Program-made: the position numbers and the translations under genes | From: Pseudomonadota bacterium | GTDB lineage: Bacteria; Desulfobacterota; Desulfobulbia; Desulfobulbales; Desulfocapsaceae | Direction of reading: 5' to 3' | Length of the DNA: 64,000 bases | Assembly (NCBI GenBank): GCA_023412495.1 | Contig: JAEYNP010000007.1 | Location: 133,672 to 197,671, forward strand | The notes under the pieces: model-generated | The model's database searches: none | What the model was told of the DNA's origin: nothing | What the model saw: the letters and a program-made list of their open reading frames with translations, nothing else | Shown: positions 18,910-27,505 of the stretch, in pieces | How the letters are laid out: each line of letters starts with the position of its first letter | Position numbering within the stretch: position 1 is the stretch's first letter

Positions 18910-20001
18910 ATGAAAACATCTCCCCTGGCCATTATAGTTGTCATTCTTCTTATCGCCTGGCTGCTTTTTGATCCGCTCAAGCAATTGTACTACAAGGAAA
19001 CGGCGGAACCGAGGGTCGTCGCGGCCCGCGGGGATCTTGCAGCCGACGAGCAGAACACCATCGATATCTTCCAGGCCACTTCCCCGTCGGTGGTTCATGT
19101 CACCAGTATCGCCCTCAGGCGAGGACTCTTCTCCCTCAATGCGGTCGAGATTCCGCAGGGGACCGGCTCAGGTTTTGTCTGGGACAAAGAGGGCAGGGTC
19201 GTCACCAATTACCACGTGATAAGCGATGCCAGCCGGGTCCAGGTGGCGATGGCCGACAACTCTACCTGGAAAGCCGAAGTGATAGGCGTGGCGCCGGACA
19301 AGGATCTTGCCGTCCTGCAGATCGGAGCCCCAATCGAGCGTTTGCAGCCGATTGCCATCGGTCTCTCCAAAGACCTGCAGGTCGGCCAGAAGGTCTTTGC
19401 CATCGGCAACCCCTTCGGTCTCGATCAGACGATAACTTCCGGGATCATTTCCGCCCTCGGCCGGGAGATCAAGGCGATGAGCGGCAGGATGATACGGGGA
19501 ATGATCCAGACCGACGCGGCTATCAATCCTGGCAATTCGGGCGGTCCCTTGCTGGACAGCGCCGGCCGGCTCATCGGCGTCAATACGGCGATCTACAGCC
19601 CGTCCGGGGCCTATGCCGGCATCGGTTTTGCCGTGGGGGTGGATGTGGTGAACGAAATCGTGCCGCAGCTCATAAAAAAAGGCAGGATCATTCGGCCCGG
19701 CATCGGTGTCGCCCTGGTCGACGAGCGCGTCGCCAGGGAAATCGGTGTCGAAGGCGCCTTGATCCTCGGAGTGGAGAGTGGCAGTCCCGCCGAGGAAGCG
19801 GGGTTGAGACCCACTACTCAGGTTCGCGGCGAAGTCGTGCTGGGCGATATCATCGTTGCGGTCAATGGGGTGAAAATCCGCTCCTACGAAGATTTGCTGG
19901 CGGAATTCGAGAAACATAAAGTGGGTGAACAAGTGAGCTTGGCAATCCTCAGGGACAATCAGGTGCTGGATGTCCCGGTGCGTCTGACGGCGATGAATTG
20001 A
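18910..20001 (+). CDS. DegQ/DegS-like trypsin-type serine protease with one PDZ domain
   Basis: A membrane anchor or signal segment (IIVVILLIAWLLF) is followed by a trypsin-like domain with the triad His102 (TNYHVI), Asp132 (DKDLAVL) and Ser210 (GNSGGP). One PDZ domain (about residues 260-355) ends the protein, giving 363 residues. One PDZ plus an uncleaved N-terminal helix resembles DegS, a regulated envelope-stress protease, more than DegP, but no sigma-E genes are nearby. The ATG at 18910 has GAGAGGG upstream. An in-frame GTG at 18904 is an alternative. It probably acts in the periplasm. Confidence 0.88.
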   Translation: MKTSPLAIIVVILLIAWLLFDPLKQLYYKETAEPRVVAARGDLAADEQNTIDIFQATSPSVVHVTSIALRRGLFSLNAVEIPQGTGSGFVWDKEGRVVTNYHVISDASRVQVAMADNSTWKAEVIGVAPDKDLAVLQIGAPIERLQPIAIGLSKDLQVGQKVFAIGNPFGLDQTITSGIISALGREIKAMSGRMIRGMIQTDAAINPGNSGGPLLDSAGRLIGVNTAIYSPSGAYAGIGFAVGVDVVNEIVPQLIKKGRIIRPGIGVALVDERVAREIGVEGALILGVESGSPAEEAGLRPTTQVRGEVVLGDIIVAVNGVKIRSYEDLLAEFEKHKVGEQVSLAILRDNQVLDVPVRLTAMN

Positions 20002-20008
20002 AGCTGCC

Positions 20009-21109
20009 TCAGCCACTTTTGCGCATATTCTCTTTCATCTTTTTTCGCGACTCGATGTTGCGGGTCCGGGCCAGTTCCCGCATATCCCTGGCCTTGTCCG
20101 ATTCATCGATGATCTCCATCCCGACGATTTCCTCCAGCACGTCTTCCATCGAGATTACTCCGGTCATGGTTCCGTATTCGTCCACCACGATGAAGAGATG
20201 CTGCCTGCGGTCGAAGAAGTCGATGAGAATGCGATTGAGACGAGCTGTTTCGGGCACGAAATGCGCCGGCTGCTTGAAACGGGCCAGGGTCAGCTTGCTC
20301 TTGCCTTCCGCCATGGCCTGCAGGACATCCCTGCGCAGGATAATCCCGGTCACGTTGTTCGGCTCACGGTTATAGACGGGGATACGGCTGTGGCTGCCGA
20401 TCTCCGCCAACATGGCCATGGCATTGGTCACCGTGATATGCTCGTTCAGAGAAAAGGTGACTGTTCGCGGCGTCATGACCTCCCTCACGATTTTATGCTT
20501 CAGATCGAGGATATTGTTGATTACCCGCTCCTCGGTCTCCTCGATATCGCCGGATACCCTGGATAAGGTGGCGATGGTCTGAAGCTCCAGGGCAGAGATG
20601 GTCTCCTCGGAACGCTGGGGGAGCAGCCTGGTGATCGTCTGGCATAACCACACAAAGGGCTTCAACAGGAAGACCATGACGCGCAAAGGATAGGAGACGA
20701 ATGGCGCCAGTCTGTATGCATATGTGACGCCGATGGTCTTCGGGATAATCTCCGAGAAGATCAAGATGGTGAGAGTAAAGCTCGAGGAAAACAGTATGAG
20801 ATTGTCGTCGCCGAAGATTCTCGCCGCGCTTGCTCCGGCCACCGAGGCGCCTATCGTATTGGCTATGGTGTTCAGGGTCAGGATCGCCGTAATGGGTTTG
20901 TCGATATCAGTGCGCAGATCTTGCAGATGTTCTGCGGCATTGAGGCCGCTTCTCTTCAGCATTTCGACCTGGCTCGCAGTCAGCGAGTAGAGAACCGCTT
21001 CACAGAGGGAACAGAGAGCGGATACGAGAACAGCCAGGGTCACGGAAGTGATGAGGGTTTCTATCAAGGGTGTGAAGCTCCATTCTGAAGACACTGAGAA
21101 ACGCTGCAA
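20009..21109 (-). CDS. CNNM/CorC-type membrane protein (DUF21 plus CBS pair)
   Basis: A DUF21 domain with about four helices (LAVLVSALCSLCEAVLYSLTASQVEML and IIPKTIGVTYAYRLAP are typical) is followed by a CBS pair with VTGIILRRDVLQAM and FIVVDEYGTMTGVISMEDVLEEIVG. It ends in a short basic tail without the CorC_HlyC domain, so it is shorter (366 residues) than many relatives. Family members are linked to Mg2+/Co2+ transport, mainly efflux. The start is TTG at 21109 without a clear ribosome-binding site. A TTG at 21067 preceded by GGAG is another candidate. Confidence 0.85.
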   Translation of the reverse strand: MQRFSVSSEWSFTPLIETLITSVTLAVLVSALCSLCEAVLYSLTASQVEMLKRSGLNAAEHLQDLRTDIDKPITAILTLNTIANTIGASVAGASAARIFGDDNLILFSSSFTLTILIFSEIIPKTIGVTYAYRLAPFVSYPLRVMVFLLKPFVWLCQTITRLLPQRSEETISALELQTIATLSRVSGDIEETEERVINNILDLKHKIVREVMTPRTVTFSLNEHITVTNAMAMLAEIGSHSRIPVYNREPNNVTGIILRRDVLQAMAEGKSKLTLARFKQPAHFVPETARLNRILIDFFDRRQHLFIVVDEYGTMTGVISMEDVLEEIVGMEIIDESDKARDMRELARTRNIESRKKMKENMRKSG

Positions 21110-21229
21110 AAAACAGGATTGCTTTAAAATATGTAACTATTCTGTGTCGATAATTGAATTATACTGTAAATTACCTGATAATAAAGAGCGATCAACAGCA
21201 ACCCAAGAAACCCATGCCCGGCAGGTGCA

Positions 21230-22795
21230 ATGAAATCTACAAAAATTACCGTTTCCAAAAAGAAAAATGAATACGCGGGCGATCTGTTGGTCGCCTTTAT
21301 CGGACTCGATGAAGAAGGGGATTTCGTCGGTGAGGAGATGTTGCAGCCGATGTTCGAGTCGTTGCGGCAATACCAGGAATTTTCCGGCAAGGCGGAAGAA
21401 CATATCCTGCTGTATCCTCCATTTACCTCATTACGCTGTGCGCTGTCCTGCAGAAGGTTGTTGTTGATCGGACTGGGGAAATTCCAGGCCATTGCCGACG
21501 CCGGAGAAAGAAACGATACCCTGAGAATTGCCGGTGGGATCATCGCCTCGCAATGCAAGGACCACAAGATCGATGAAGCCGGGGTCGCCCTTCCAGGGTT
21601 CGTCGGATCGGCCGACAGCGCGGCGGAATTTCTTGCCGAAGGCATCCTTCTCGGTGACTATCGATTCGTCAAATATAAGACAAAGAAGAAGGATGAGGAG
21701 GCCTTTCTCGGTCTTAAAAGGATAGAATTCTTCACCGATAAGAATGCCACAGCTTTGCGCGCGGGAATTGCCAGAGCCGGCAACAGCGCCCTTGCCGCCT
21801 GTACCGCAAGGGATATGGCCAATGAACCGGCCAACGGCTGGACGCCGGAGCATTTTGCGGAATATGCAAGGAATTTGGCTGCGTCCCTGGGACTCAAATG
21901 CACCGTGCTGGAAAAACTGCAGTTGGCCGAAATGGGAATGGGCGGGATAATCGCCGTCAATCAAGGCTCGGAAACGCCGCCGAAGCTGGTCATTCTGGAA
22001 TACCAGCCGAAGACCAAGGTGGCTGAAACGATTCTGCTGGTAGGTAAAGGGCTTACCTTCGACTCGGGGGGCGTCAGTCTCAAACCGGCGCAGGGCATGA
22101 TGGATATGAAGTACGACATGTGCGGCGGCGCGGCGGTGATCACGGCCATGGAGGCTGTCGCCCGTGAAAAGCCCGAGATCCGAGTGGTGGCTATAGTCCC
22201 GGCAACGGACAATATGGCCGGCGGCGGTGCCTTGAAACCGGGGGATGTCATCACCCATTACGGCGGACTCACCGCCGAAATCGAAAGCACCGATGCCGAG
22301 GGGAGGCTGATTTTGGCAGATGCCCTGGCGTACGGCATCGAGAAATATCAACCCGATTGCGTCATCGATGTCGCGACCCTCACGGGGGCGGTGGTTGTGG
22401 CACTGGGACATCATTTCGCCGGTTTATTGAGCAATAACGACCTCCTGGCGGAAAGAATAGTAGCCGCGGGCGAGCATTGCGGTGAACCATACTGGAGGCT
22501 GCCGATGGGAGAGATGTATCGCAAGCAACTCAAATCGACGATCGCCGACGCAAAAAATACCGGCGGCAAGTATGGCGGCGCCATAACTGCCGCCGAATAT
22601 CTTCGCCAGTTTACGGGCAAGGTCCCGTGGGCTCATCTTGACATCGCCGGAACTGCCTGGGATTTCACTGAAAAGTCGTATATTCCGAAAGGGCCTTCCG
22701 GCTTTGGCGTACGTACCCTGATCACTCTGATCAGGCAATGGAAAAAAGGCGGCTTTCCGGACCGGAATGCGGGCAAGGGGCACAAACGTCGGTAA
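21230..22795 (+). CDS. pepA: Leucyl aminopeptidase (M17)
   Basis: The C-terminal catalytic domain has VGKGLTFDSGGVSLKP, DMCGGAAV and STDAEGRLILADAL, which supply the two-metal ligands, the catalytic Lys and the catalytic Arg of M17 peptidases. The N-terminal domain (about residues 1-170) is the usual macro-like fold. It is a cytosolic enzyme that removes N-terminal residues from peptides. At 521 residues it is within family range. The gene is divergent from the CNNM gene and 35 bases upstream of the cyclase gene. Confidence 0.95.
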   Translation: MKSTKITVSKKKNEYAGDLLVAFIGLDEEGDFVGEEMLQPMFESLRQYQEFSGKAEEHILLYPPFTSLRCALSCRRLLLIGLGKFQAIADAGERNDTLRIAGGIIASQCKDHKIDEAGVALPGFVGSADSAAEFLAEGILLGDYRFVKYKTKKKDEEAFLGLKRIEFFTDKNATALRAGIARAGNSALAACTARDMANEPANGWTPEHFAEYARNLAASLGLKCTVLEKLQLAEMGMGGIIAVNQGSETPPKLVILEYQPKTKVAETILLVGKGLTFDSGGVSLKPAQGMMDMKYDMCGGAAVITAMEAVAREKPEIRVVAIVPATDNMAGGGALKPGDVITHYGGLTAEIESTDAEGRLILADALAYGIEKYQPDCVIDVATLTGAVVVALGHHFAGLLSNNDLLAERIVAAGEHCGEPYWRLPMGEMYRKQLKSTIADAKNTGGKYGGAITAAEYLRQFTGKVPWAHLDIAGTAWDFTEKSYIPKGPSGFGVRTLITLIRQWKKGGFPDRNAGKGHKRR

Positions 22796-22830
22796 TGACG
22801 GGCATTCTGGAATTATTGAGGAACTGAGCA

Positions 22831-24369
22831 TTGGCAAGAAAGATTCTGGTAGTCGACAATGAAAACCTTATGGCCGATCTTTGCCGCATCTCCCTCGGCA
22901 AGCTCGGTCATGAAGTCTTTTGTGCCGTGAGCGGTGAGCAGGGTGTGCTTATGGCAGCCGACAGCCACTTCGACCTGGCCGTCGTCAATGGCAGTCTCGA
23001 AGGGATTTCAGGGATCGAGGCCTTCGAGATGATTCGTCAGTCCAACCCGGCTCTCGCCGGCATCCTTGTAACCGACCACGCCAGTCTCAATACGGTTGTA
23101 GAAGCCATGAACAACGGTTTCAGCCGGGTATGCAAAAAGCCCCTCGATGTCAAGGAACTCGTCCAGGCCGTAAGCGAAACATTCAAGCTCACCACCCTGC
23201 GTGAAGACGTAACTCGAATGAAGACCCTTCTCCCCCTGTACGAGCTGGGCGAGAAGTTCCTCTCCGCCGAGAGCGAGCAAACCGTTTACGAAGAGCTTGC
23301 CGATGCTGTGATGCGTGAGGTGGATGCCCCCTGCGTCTCTGTGATGATGTTTGACAACCATTCAGGAAATTTGAAGATTGTCGCCCATCGAGGACTGAGG
23401 GCGGAGTTTGTCGATGCGCTTGAGATCAAACCCGGTGAACAGATTGCGGGTCGAGTGTTTCAATCCACAGTCCCTGTCATTCTCAATCGAACCAACCAGT
23501 TCCTCAGCCCTTACGGAAATCTGCTGAAAAGGAGAGAACTCTCTTCCGCCATCTCTTTCCCCATCGTCAGCAGGGGCAAGGTGCTCGGCGTTCTCAACAT
23601 CAGCGAGACCCGCGACGGCTCTGAGTTCACTGAAGCCGATATCGAAATGTTGTCCATCATCACCAGTCAGGCGATGATGGCGCTGGAGAACGTCAGATTC
23701 ATTCGGGAGCGGGAGGAAAACTGCAGAGTCCGGGCGCTGCTCGAGCAGTATGTATCCCCGGAGGTTTCCCATCTGCTGATGGAACGGGATCAGGATCTCC
23801 TCGAGGTGGGCAGCGTACAGGAATTGACGGTAATGTTCGCCGATATCCGCAACTTCACCTTATTGGTCCAGCATCTGCCCCCGGAACAGTTGCGGGTCTT
23901 TCTCAACAGCTTCTTCGAACTGTTCGCCCAGATCGTTTTCTCCTGCAAGGGGATGCTCGATAAATTTATGGGGGATGCCGCCCTGGTGATTTTCGGGGCT
24001 CCCGTCAAGACTGATGACCCCTGCATCGCCGCGGTCTCAGCGGCAACCCGGATTATGACGGGTTTCGAGCAACTGCGGCAATTCTGGAGCGAGAAGGACG
24101 AAATATTTGCCAATGTAGGGCTGGGAATAGGAATCAGCCGGGGTCCGATGTTTCTGGGCAATGTCGGCTCCTCGAAGCGTTTGGATTACACGGTCATCGG
24201 GGCCGACGTGAACATCGCCCAGCGTCTGGCATCCGAGGCATCGTCCGGTCAGATTCTTATAACCGACCGGGTATACAATCAGCTGGGGGATCAATTTTCC
24301 GTCAGGATAGATAGCCACAGATGGCTGCGAGGCATGGAATCCGAGGTTACTGTATACGTTGTACAATGA
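22831..24369 (+). CDS. Receiver-like / GAF / class III adenylate cyclase
   Basis: Residues about 3-115 form a receiver-like domain, 130-300 a GAF domain and 325-460 a class III cyclase. The cyclase keeps both metal Asp residues (FADIRNF and DKFMGD), the adenine-selecting Lys of DKFMGD and the transition-state residues in VNIAQRL, so activity is likely. In the receiver the phospho-acceptor Asp is replaced by Asn (AVVNGSLEG) and VDDE reads VDNE, so it is probably not phosphorylated, although the switch Lys remains. The start is TTG with GAGGA eight bases upstream. The product could feed the cNMP-binding PilZ protein at 7003. Confidence 0.87.
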   Translation: MARKILVVDNENLMADLCRISLGKLGHEVFCAVSGEQGVLMAADSHFDLAVVNGSLEGISGIEAFEMIRQSNPALAGILVTDHASLNTVVEAMNNGFSRVCKKPLDVKELVQAVSETFKLTTLREDVTRMKTLLPLYELGEKFLSAESEQTVYEELADAVMREVDAPCVSVMMFDNHSGNLKIVAHRGLRAEFVDALEIKPGEQIAGRVFQSTVPVILNRTNQFLSPYGNLLKRRELSSAISFPIVSRGKVLGVLNISETRDGSEFTEADIEMLSIITSQAMMALENVRFIREREENCRVRALLEQYVSPEVSHLLMERDQDLLEVGSVQELTVMFADIRNFTLLVQHLPPEQLRVFLNSFFELFAQIVFSCKGMLDKFMGDAALVIFGAPVKTDDPCIAAVSAATRIMTGFEQLRQFWSEKDEIFANVGLGIGISRGPMFLGNVGSSKRLDYTVIGADVNIAQRLASEASSGQILITDRVYNQLGDQFSVRIDSHRWLRGMESEVTVYVVQ

Positions 24370-24394
24370 GGAAACCGGGGGAGCTGAAATTCGG

Positions 24395-24631
24395 TCATTT
24401 TTGCTGATCTTCGCCTGCCTCGATCATCCAGCATACGCCCTCCGTCGTAACCGTATCTCCGGCAAAAAGCTTTCTTCCCCGTCTCTTTTCGACAATTCCG
24501 TTAACAAGCACCTGCCCCTCCTGCACTAGAACCCTGGCCTCGAGACCATCCTGCGCCAGATTCGCCAGTTTGAGAAACTGGCCAAGTCGTATCGGTAATT
24601 CCGTAATCGAAAATTTCCCGGGAGTCGTCAT
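24395..24631 (-). CDS. S4-domain RNA-binding protein (YbcJ-like)
   Basis: A 78-residue protein that is essentially one S4 domain: LGQFLKLANLAQDGLEARVLVQEGQVLVNG is followed by KRRGRKLFAGDTV. S4 domains bind structured RNA. Small single-domain versions such as YbcJ have no assigned role. It is convergent with the cyclase gene. Confidence 0.85.
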   Translation of the reverse strand: MTTPGKFSITELPIRLGQFLKLANLAQDGLEARVLVQEGQVLVNGIVEKRRGRKLFAGDTVTTEGVCWMIEAGEDQQK

Positions 24632-24671
24632 ATTCCTGACCTTACCTGTTATGCATATTTCCGCAAATATT

Positions 24672-24825
24672 GATGGATTCGTAAAAGTCCGATCTACTTC
24701 GTTGTAGGTCTGAAACGGCGCTTCGCTGTACCATATGTACTACCAAAGCGCCGTTTCAGACACTACGCCTCGTATATCAAACATTTTCTGGAGCCCATCT
24801 TCACGGGTTGGAGCACTTTTTACGT
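24672..24825 (+). repeat. Family A intergenic palindromic repeat, copy 3
   Basis: Core arms CTGAAACGGCGCTT and AAGCGCCGTTTCAG are perfectly complementary in this copy. The tail reads TCACGGGTTGGAGCACTTTTTACG. It sits upstream of the S4 gene in a 395-base gap that otherwise holds only a GCCGCCGGCGG palindrome near 24850 and AT-rich sequence. Confidence 0.93.
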
Positions 24826-25026
24826 TTTATCAATATTGGGTTGTTCGCCGCCGGCGGTGCCAATAAAAAATTTCGAATTCTCCGAATAATGTGGTATAAA
24901 GCAAAAAAACTTTGTTATTTGATTGAGTTACTTTATTCTCCTGATCCTTTCAGGGGGCGAATCATCTCCGATGCGCGAGCGTTGCATTAATGGATTAATT
25001 GTAATTACAAAGGGGGTTACGCGATT

Positions 25027-25527
25027 ATGAGAAGAATTTCGGTGGCAAAAACAGTTGGTTTGGGATGTTTCCTCATGCTGGCGCTTAACCTGTTGACCGG
25101 TTGCGCCGGGACCGGCAGCAGTTCGACGGATCCGATAAAGGAGGACTCCCTTTCCCAAGTTACAACCATGGTTGAAAGCTACGGTGATATCGAATTGCCG
25201 CTGGAAATGACCCTCGAACCGGACAAGAGCATGGCGATGCGCACCGATTCCTTCCAGGGTGGAATCCATGTCTATCGAGGAAGGGTGCAGATCGCTTCCC
25301 TTCGGGACTATATCATTGCCTCGATGCGCAACCATAAATGGAAGCTGGTTGGAGAGGCCTCCTACAAAAACGTCATGCTCGCCTTCATGAAACCGAATCG
25401 GACATGTATGGTCGTCCTGACCGAGGATACGGCGGTCCTCGGGAAGACACAGGCGAACTTTTATGTGACCGTCGATGTAGCCGCTGCTGGTCGGCTCAAT
25501 CCTTTTGGAGAGCCGGTCAATCAATAA
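25027..25527 (+). CDS. Predicted lipoprotein of unknown function
   Basis: The 166-residue product starts with a basic N-terminus and a hydrophobic stretch ending LNLLTGC, a lipobox, so it should be lipidated at Cys26 and held in the envelope. The mature part has IELPLEMTLEPDKSM and SLRDYIIASMRNHKWKL, a compact mixed domain. I recall similar small lipoproteins in sulfate reducers but cannot name the family. The gene stands alone between a family A repeat and a hairpin. Confidence 0.75.
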   Translation: MRRISVAKTVGLGCFLMLALNLLTGCAGTGSSSTDPIKEDSLSQVTTMVESYGDIELPLEMTLEPDKSMAMRTDSFQGGIHVYRGRVQIASLRDYIIASMRNHKWKLVGEASYKNVMLAFMKPNRTCMVVLTEDTAVLGKTQANFYVTVDVAAAGRLNPFGEPVNQ

Positions 25528-25537
25528 GGACGGTTGC

Positions 25538-25586
25538 TCTCGATCCGGTCCGGACAGTATGTCTTTGCCTGAGGACCGGATCGAGA
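25538..25586. repeat. Hairpin with perfect 14-bp stem after the lipoprotein gene
   Basis: TCTCGATCCGGTCC at 25538 pairs perfectly with GGACCGGATCGAGA ending at 25586, with a 21-base loop. No T-run follows, so it may be an RNA-stability or factor-dependent stop structure rather than an intrinsic terminator. The remaining bases to 25761 show nothing I can name. Confidence 0.65.
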
Positions 25587-25761
25587 TCGGCGATCCCGGG
25601 TACTCATGCTGCTCGGTTGGTCGGAACTTAAACAGGGTTTCACTCGAACATTGTTTTGATTGTTGCAGGACGAGGTGTAGTCTGCCCGCTACTATAGCAC
25701 GCCAAGCTTTGCGCTTCGCATGCACGGCATCTCGGCTTAAGAGCAAGCCTGCGTATAGCCC

Positions 25762-25929
25762 CTATCGTCTTTTCACCAGCCGCCTGACCTTTTCTTCTCG
25801 CAACTGGGCTTCTTTTTTCTTTTGCTCGAATTCCCTGACTAGACTTCTATTTTCTTCAAAGGCCAATTTGAACCACCAGAGAAAGGCGGCTACCAGCAGG
25901 ATGAAGAGTATGACTGTATCGTAATCCAT
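25762..25929 (-). CDS. Small membrane protein, 55 residues
   Basis: A short reading frame that starts MDYDTVILFILLVAAFLWW, a single membrane helix, and continues with a charged coiled-coil tail (EFEQKKKEAQLREEKVRRLVKRR). The composition, N-out/C-in charge pattern and purine-rich GAGAGTGAG upstream make it a credible gene. It lies downstream of the PAS kinase on the same strand, about 170 bases away. Function unknown. Such single-helix basic proteins often assist membrane complexes. Confidence 0.55.
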   Translation of the reverse strand: MDYDTVILFILLVAAFLWWFKLAFEENRSLVREFEQKKKEAQLREEKVRRLVKRR

Positions 25930-26101
25930 TTCTTTTGCTCACTCTCAGTTTCTACCACCCGGTGACCCCTGTCCGGCCCTGAAGACCGGGTCCGCAGGAC
26001 TCAGGTACGGCACGTTATGCCCTCCCAGGCGTCTGAGGTCAAGTCTTTTTTGCGGTTGTCGTGAATCTTTCGCGGCTGGAATAATAGAGGCAGGCCGCCG
26101 G

Positions 26102-27382
26102 CTATCCCTGATCGAGAGGTAGCCGGACATAAAAGATTGTTTCTTTGCCGGCAGCGGATTCGAACGTTATTTCACCTTTGTGTTTGTCGTGGACAATGGT
26201 TCGGCAGATAGCCAGTCCCTGGCCAGAGCCCTGGCCGACTTTTTTGGTGGTGAAGAAGGGGTCGAAGATCCGTTGCTGTATGTTCGGAGGAATGCCCCCG
26301 CCGGTATCGGAGACAGCGATGACGATCTCTCCGTCCTCGCAGCTGGTACGAACCCTGATCTTGCCCATCATGCCGGTTTTTTCCTTTTGCTCGCCAATGG
26401 CGTGAGCGGCGTTGACCACCAGGTTGATGACAACCTGACCGATATCTCCTGGGTGGATTTTGATAGGCGGAAGATCCCCGTATTCCGTTTCCAGTTCGGC
26501 CACGTATTTGTAGGCGTTGCGACAGACGATGAGACTGTTGACGATTGTTTCGTTGATATCGGATTCGCTCTTGTTTTCTCCCACGCCGCTGCGGGCGAAG
26601 CCTTTCAAGCCGAGTACCAGCTTGGATACCCGTTCCACTCCGTCCGTGGTCTGCTCGAAAGCTAGCGGAGCCTCTTCTTCAAGATATTCAATGTCGGCAT
26701 CTTCCTCGATTCGGCCGATCTCTTCGAGAATCTCGGCATACTCTGGAATTCCTTGCAAGGTATCCCGTAATTTGCCATACGCTTTGATTATTCTCTGAAG
26801 ATCGATGAAACTGTCTTTCAAAAAAGAGATGTTGCTGCCGATGAACTGGATGGGCGTGTTGATTTCGTGGGCGATTCCCGCCGCCAGCTCACCGATCGAT
26901 TCCAGTTTCATGCTCTGTATCCGTTTGGCTTCCTGGAGGCGCTGCTCGGTCAGATTGCGGAAGGTCACCATGGCACCGGTAATCTCGTTCCGATCGTTCC
27001 GGGTGGGGCAGACGATAAAGTCGGCTGAGAAACTCGTTCCATCTTTGTGCCAGAAGACGTCGCCGTTGACATGGTGGGAGGAACCGTCCTCTATGGCGGC
27101 GAATTCCGGACAGAAATCGTATGGATATTCGCTGCCGTCTTCCTGGTTGTAGTGAATGGTATCGTGCAGATGCCGACCGAGGAATTCCTCCTCCGTCCAG
27201 CCCAGTGCCGTCAAGGCCGTCTTGTTGGCCTGGATCACCCGGCCGTCGCGATCGACGGTGATTACCGCGCCGTTCACCCAATTCAGCATCATGGAATTCT
27301 GGTAATTGACCTGCTTGAGGGTTTCACGCAGCCCTTCCAGCTTCTTCTGCAGGCTTTGCATGTCCGCTGTTTTTTCCGACAT
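26102..27382 (-). CDS. PAS-domain sensor histidine kinase
   Basis: A coiled-coil start leads to a PAS domain (about residues 25-145, with GAVITVDRDGRVIQAN and GAMVTFRNLTEQ), then a HisKA-type H-box [12 protein letters not shown] with His172. The HATPase end has VVNAAHAI, DTGGGIP and GSGQGLAI. No membrane helix is seen, so it senses inside the cell. ATG 27382 has GAAAGG upstream; a TTG one codon earlier is possible. It follows the receiver-HDOD gene by about 120 bases on the same strand, suggesting a functional pair. The kinase core closely resembles the one at 30401. Confidence 0.88.
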   Translation of the reverse strand: MSEKTADMQSLQKKLEGLRETLKQVNYQNSMMLNWVNGAVITVDRDGRVIQANKTALTALGWTEEEFLGRHLHDTIHYNQEDGSEYPYDFCPEFAAIEDGSSHHVNGDVFWHKDGTSFSADFIVCPTRNDRNEITGAMVTFRNLTEQRLQEAKRIQSMKLESIGELAAGIAHEINTPIQFIGSNISFLKDSFIDLQRIIKAYGKLRDTLQGIPEYAEILEEIGRIEEDADIEYLEEEAPLAFEQTTDGVERVSKLVLGLKGFARSGVGENKSESDINETIVNSLIVCRNAYKYVAELETEYGDLPPIKIHPGDIGQVVINLVVNAAHAIGEQKEKTGMMGKIRVRTSCEDGEIVIAVSDTGGGIPPNIQQRIFDPFFTTKKVGQGSGQGLAICRTIVHDKHKGEITFESAAGKETIFYVRLPLDQG

Positions 27383-27505
27383 CAACTTACAACCTTTCTA
27401 CAGACTTCATCTCAGGCGGACATTCCGTTCGTGTGTTGAATGCAGTTCAGCCGGGTTTGACCAGCTCTCTCGAGTCCCATTTTTCCTTTCCCGCATCTCG
27501 CCTTC

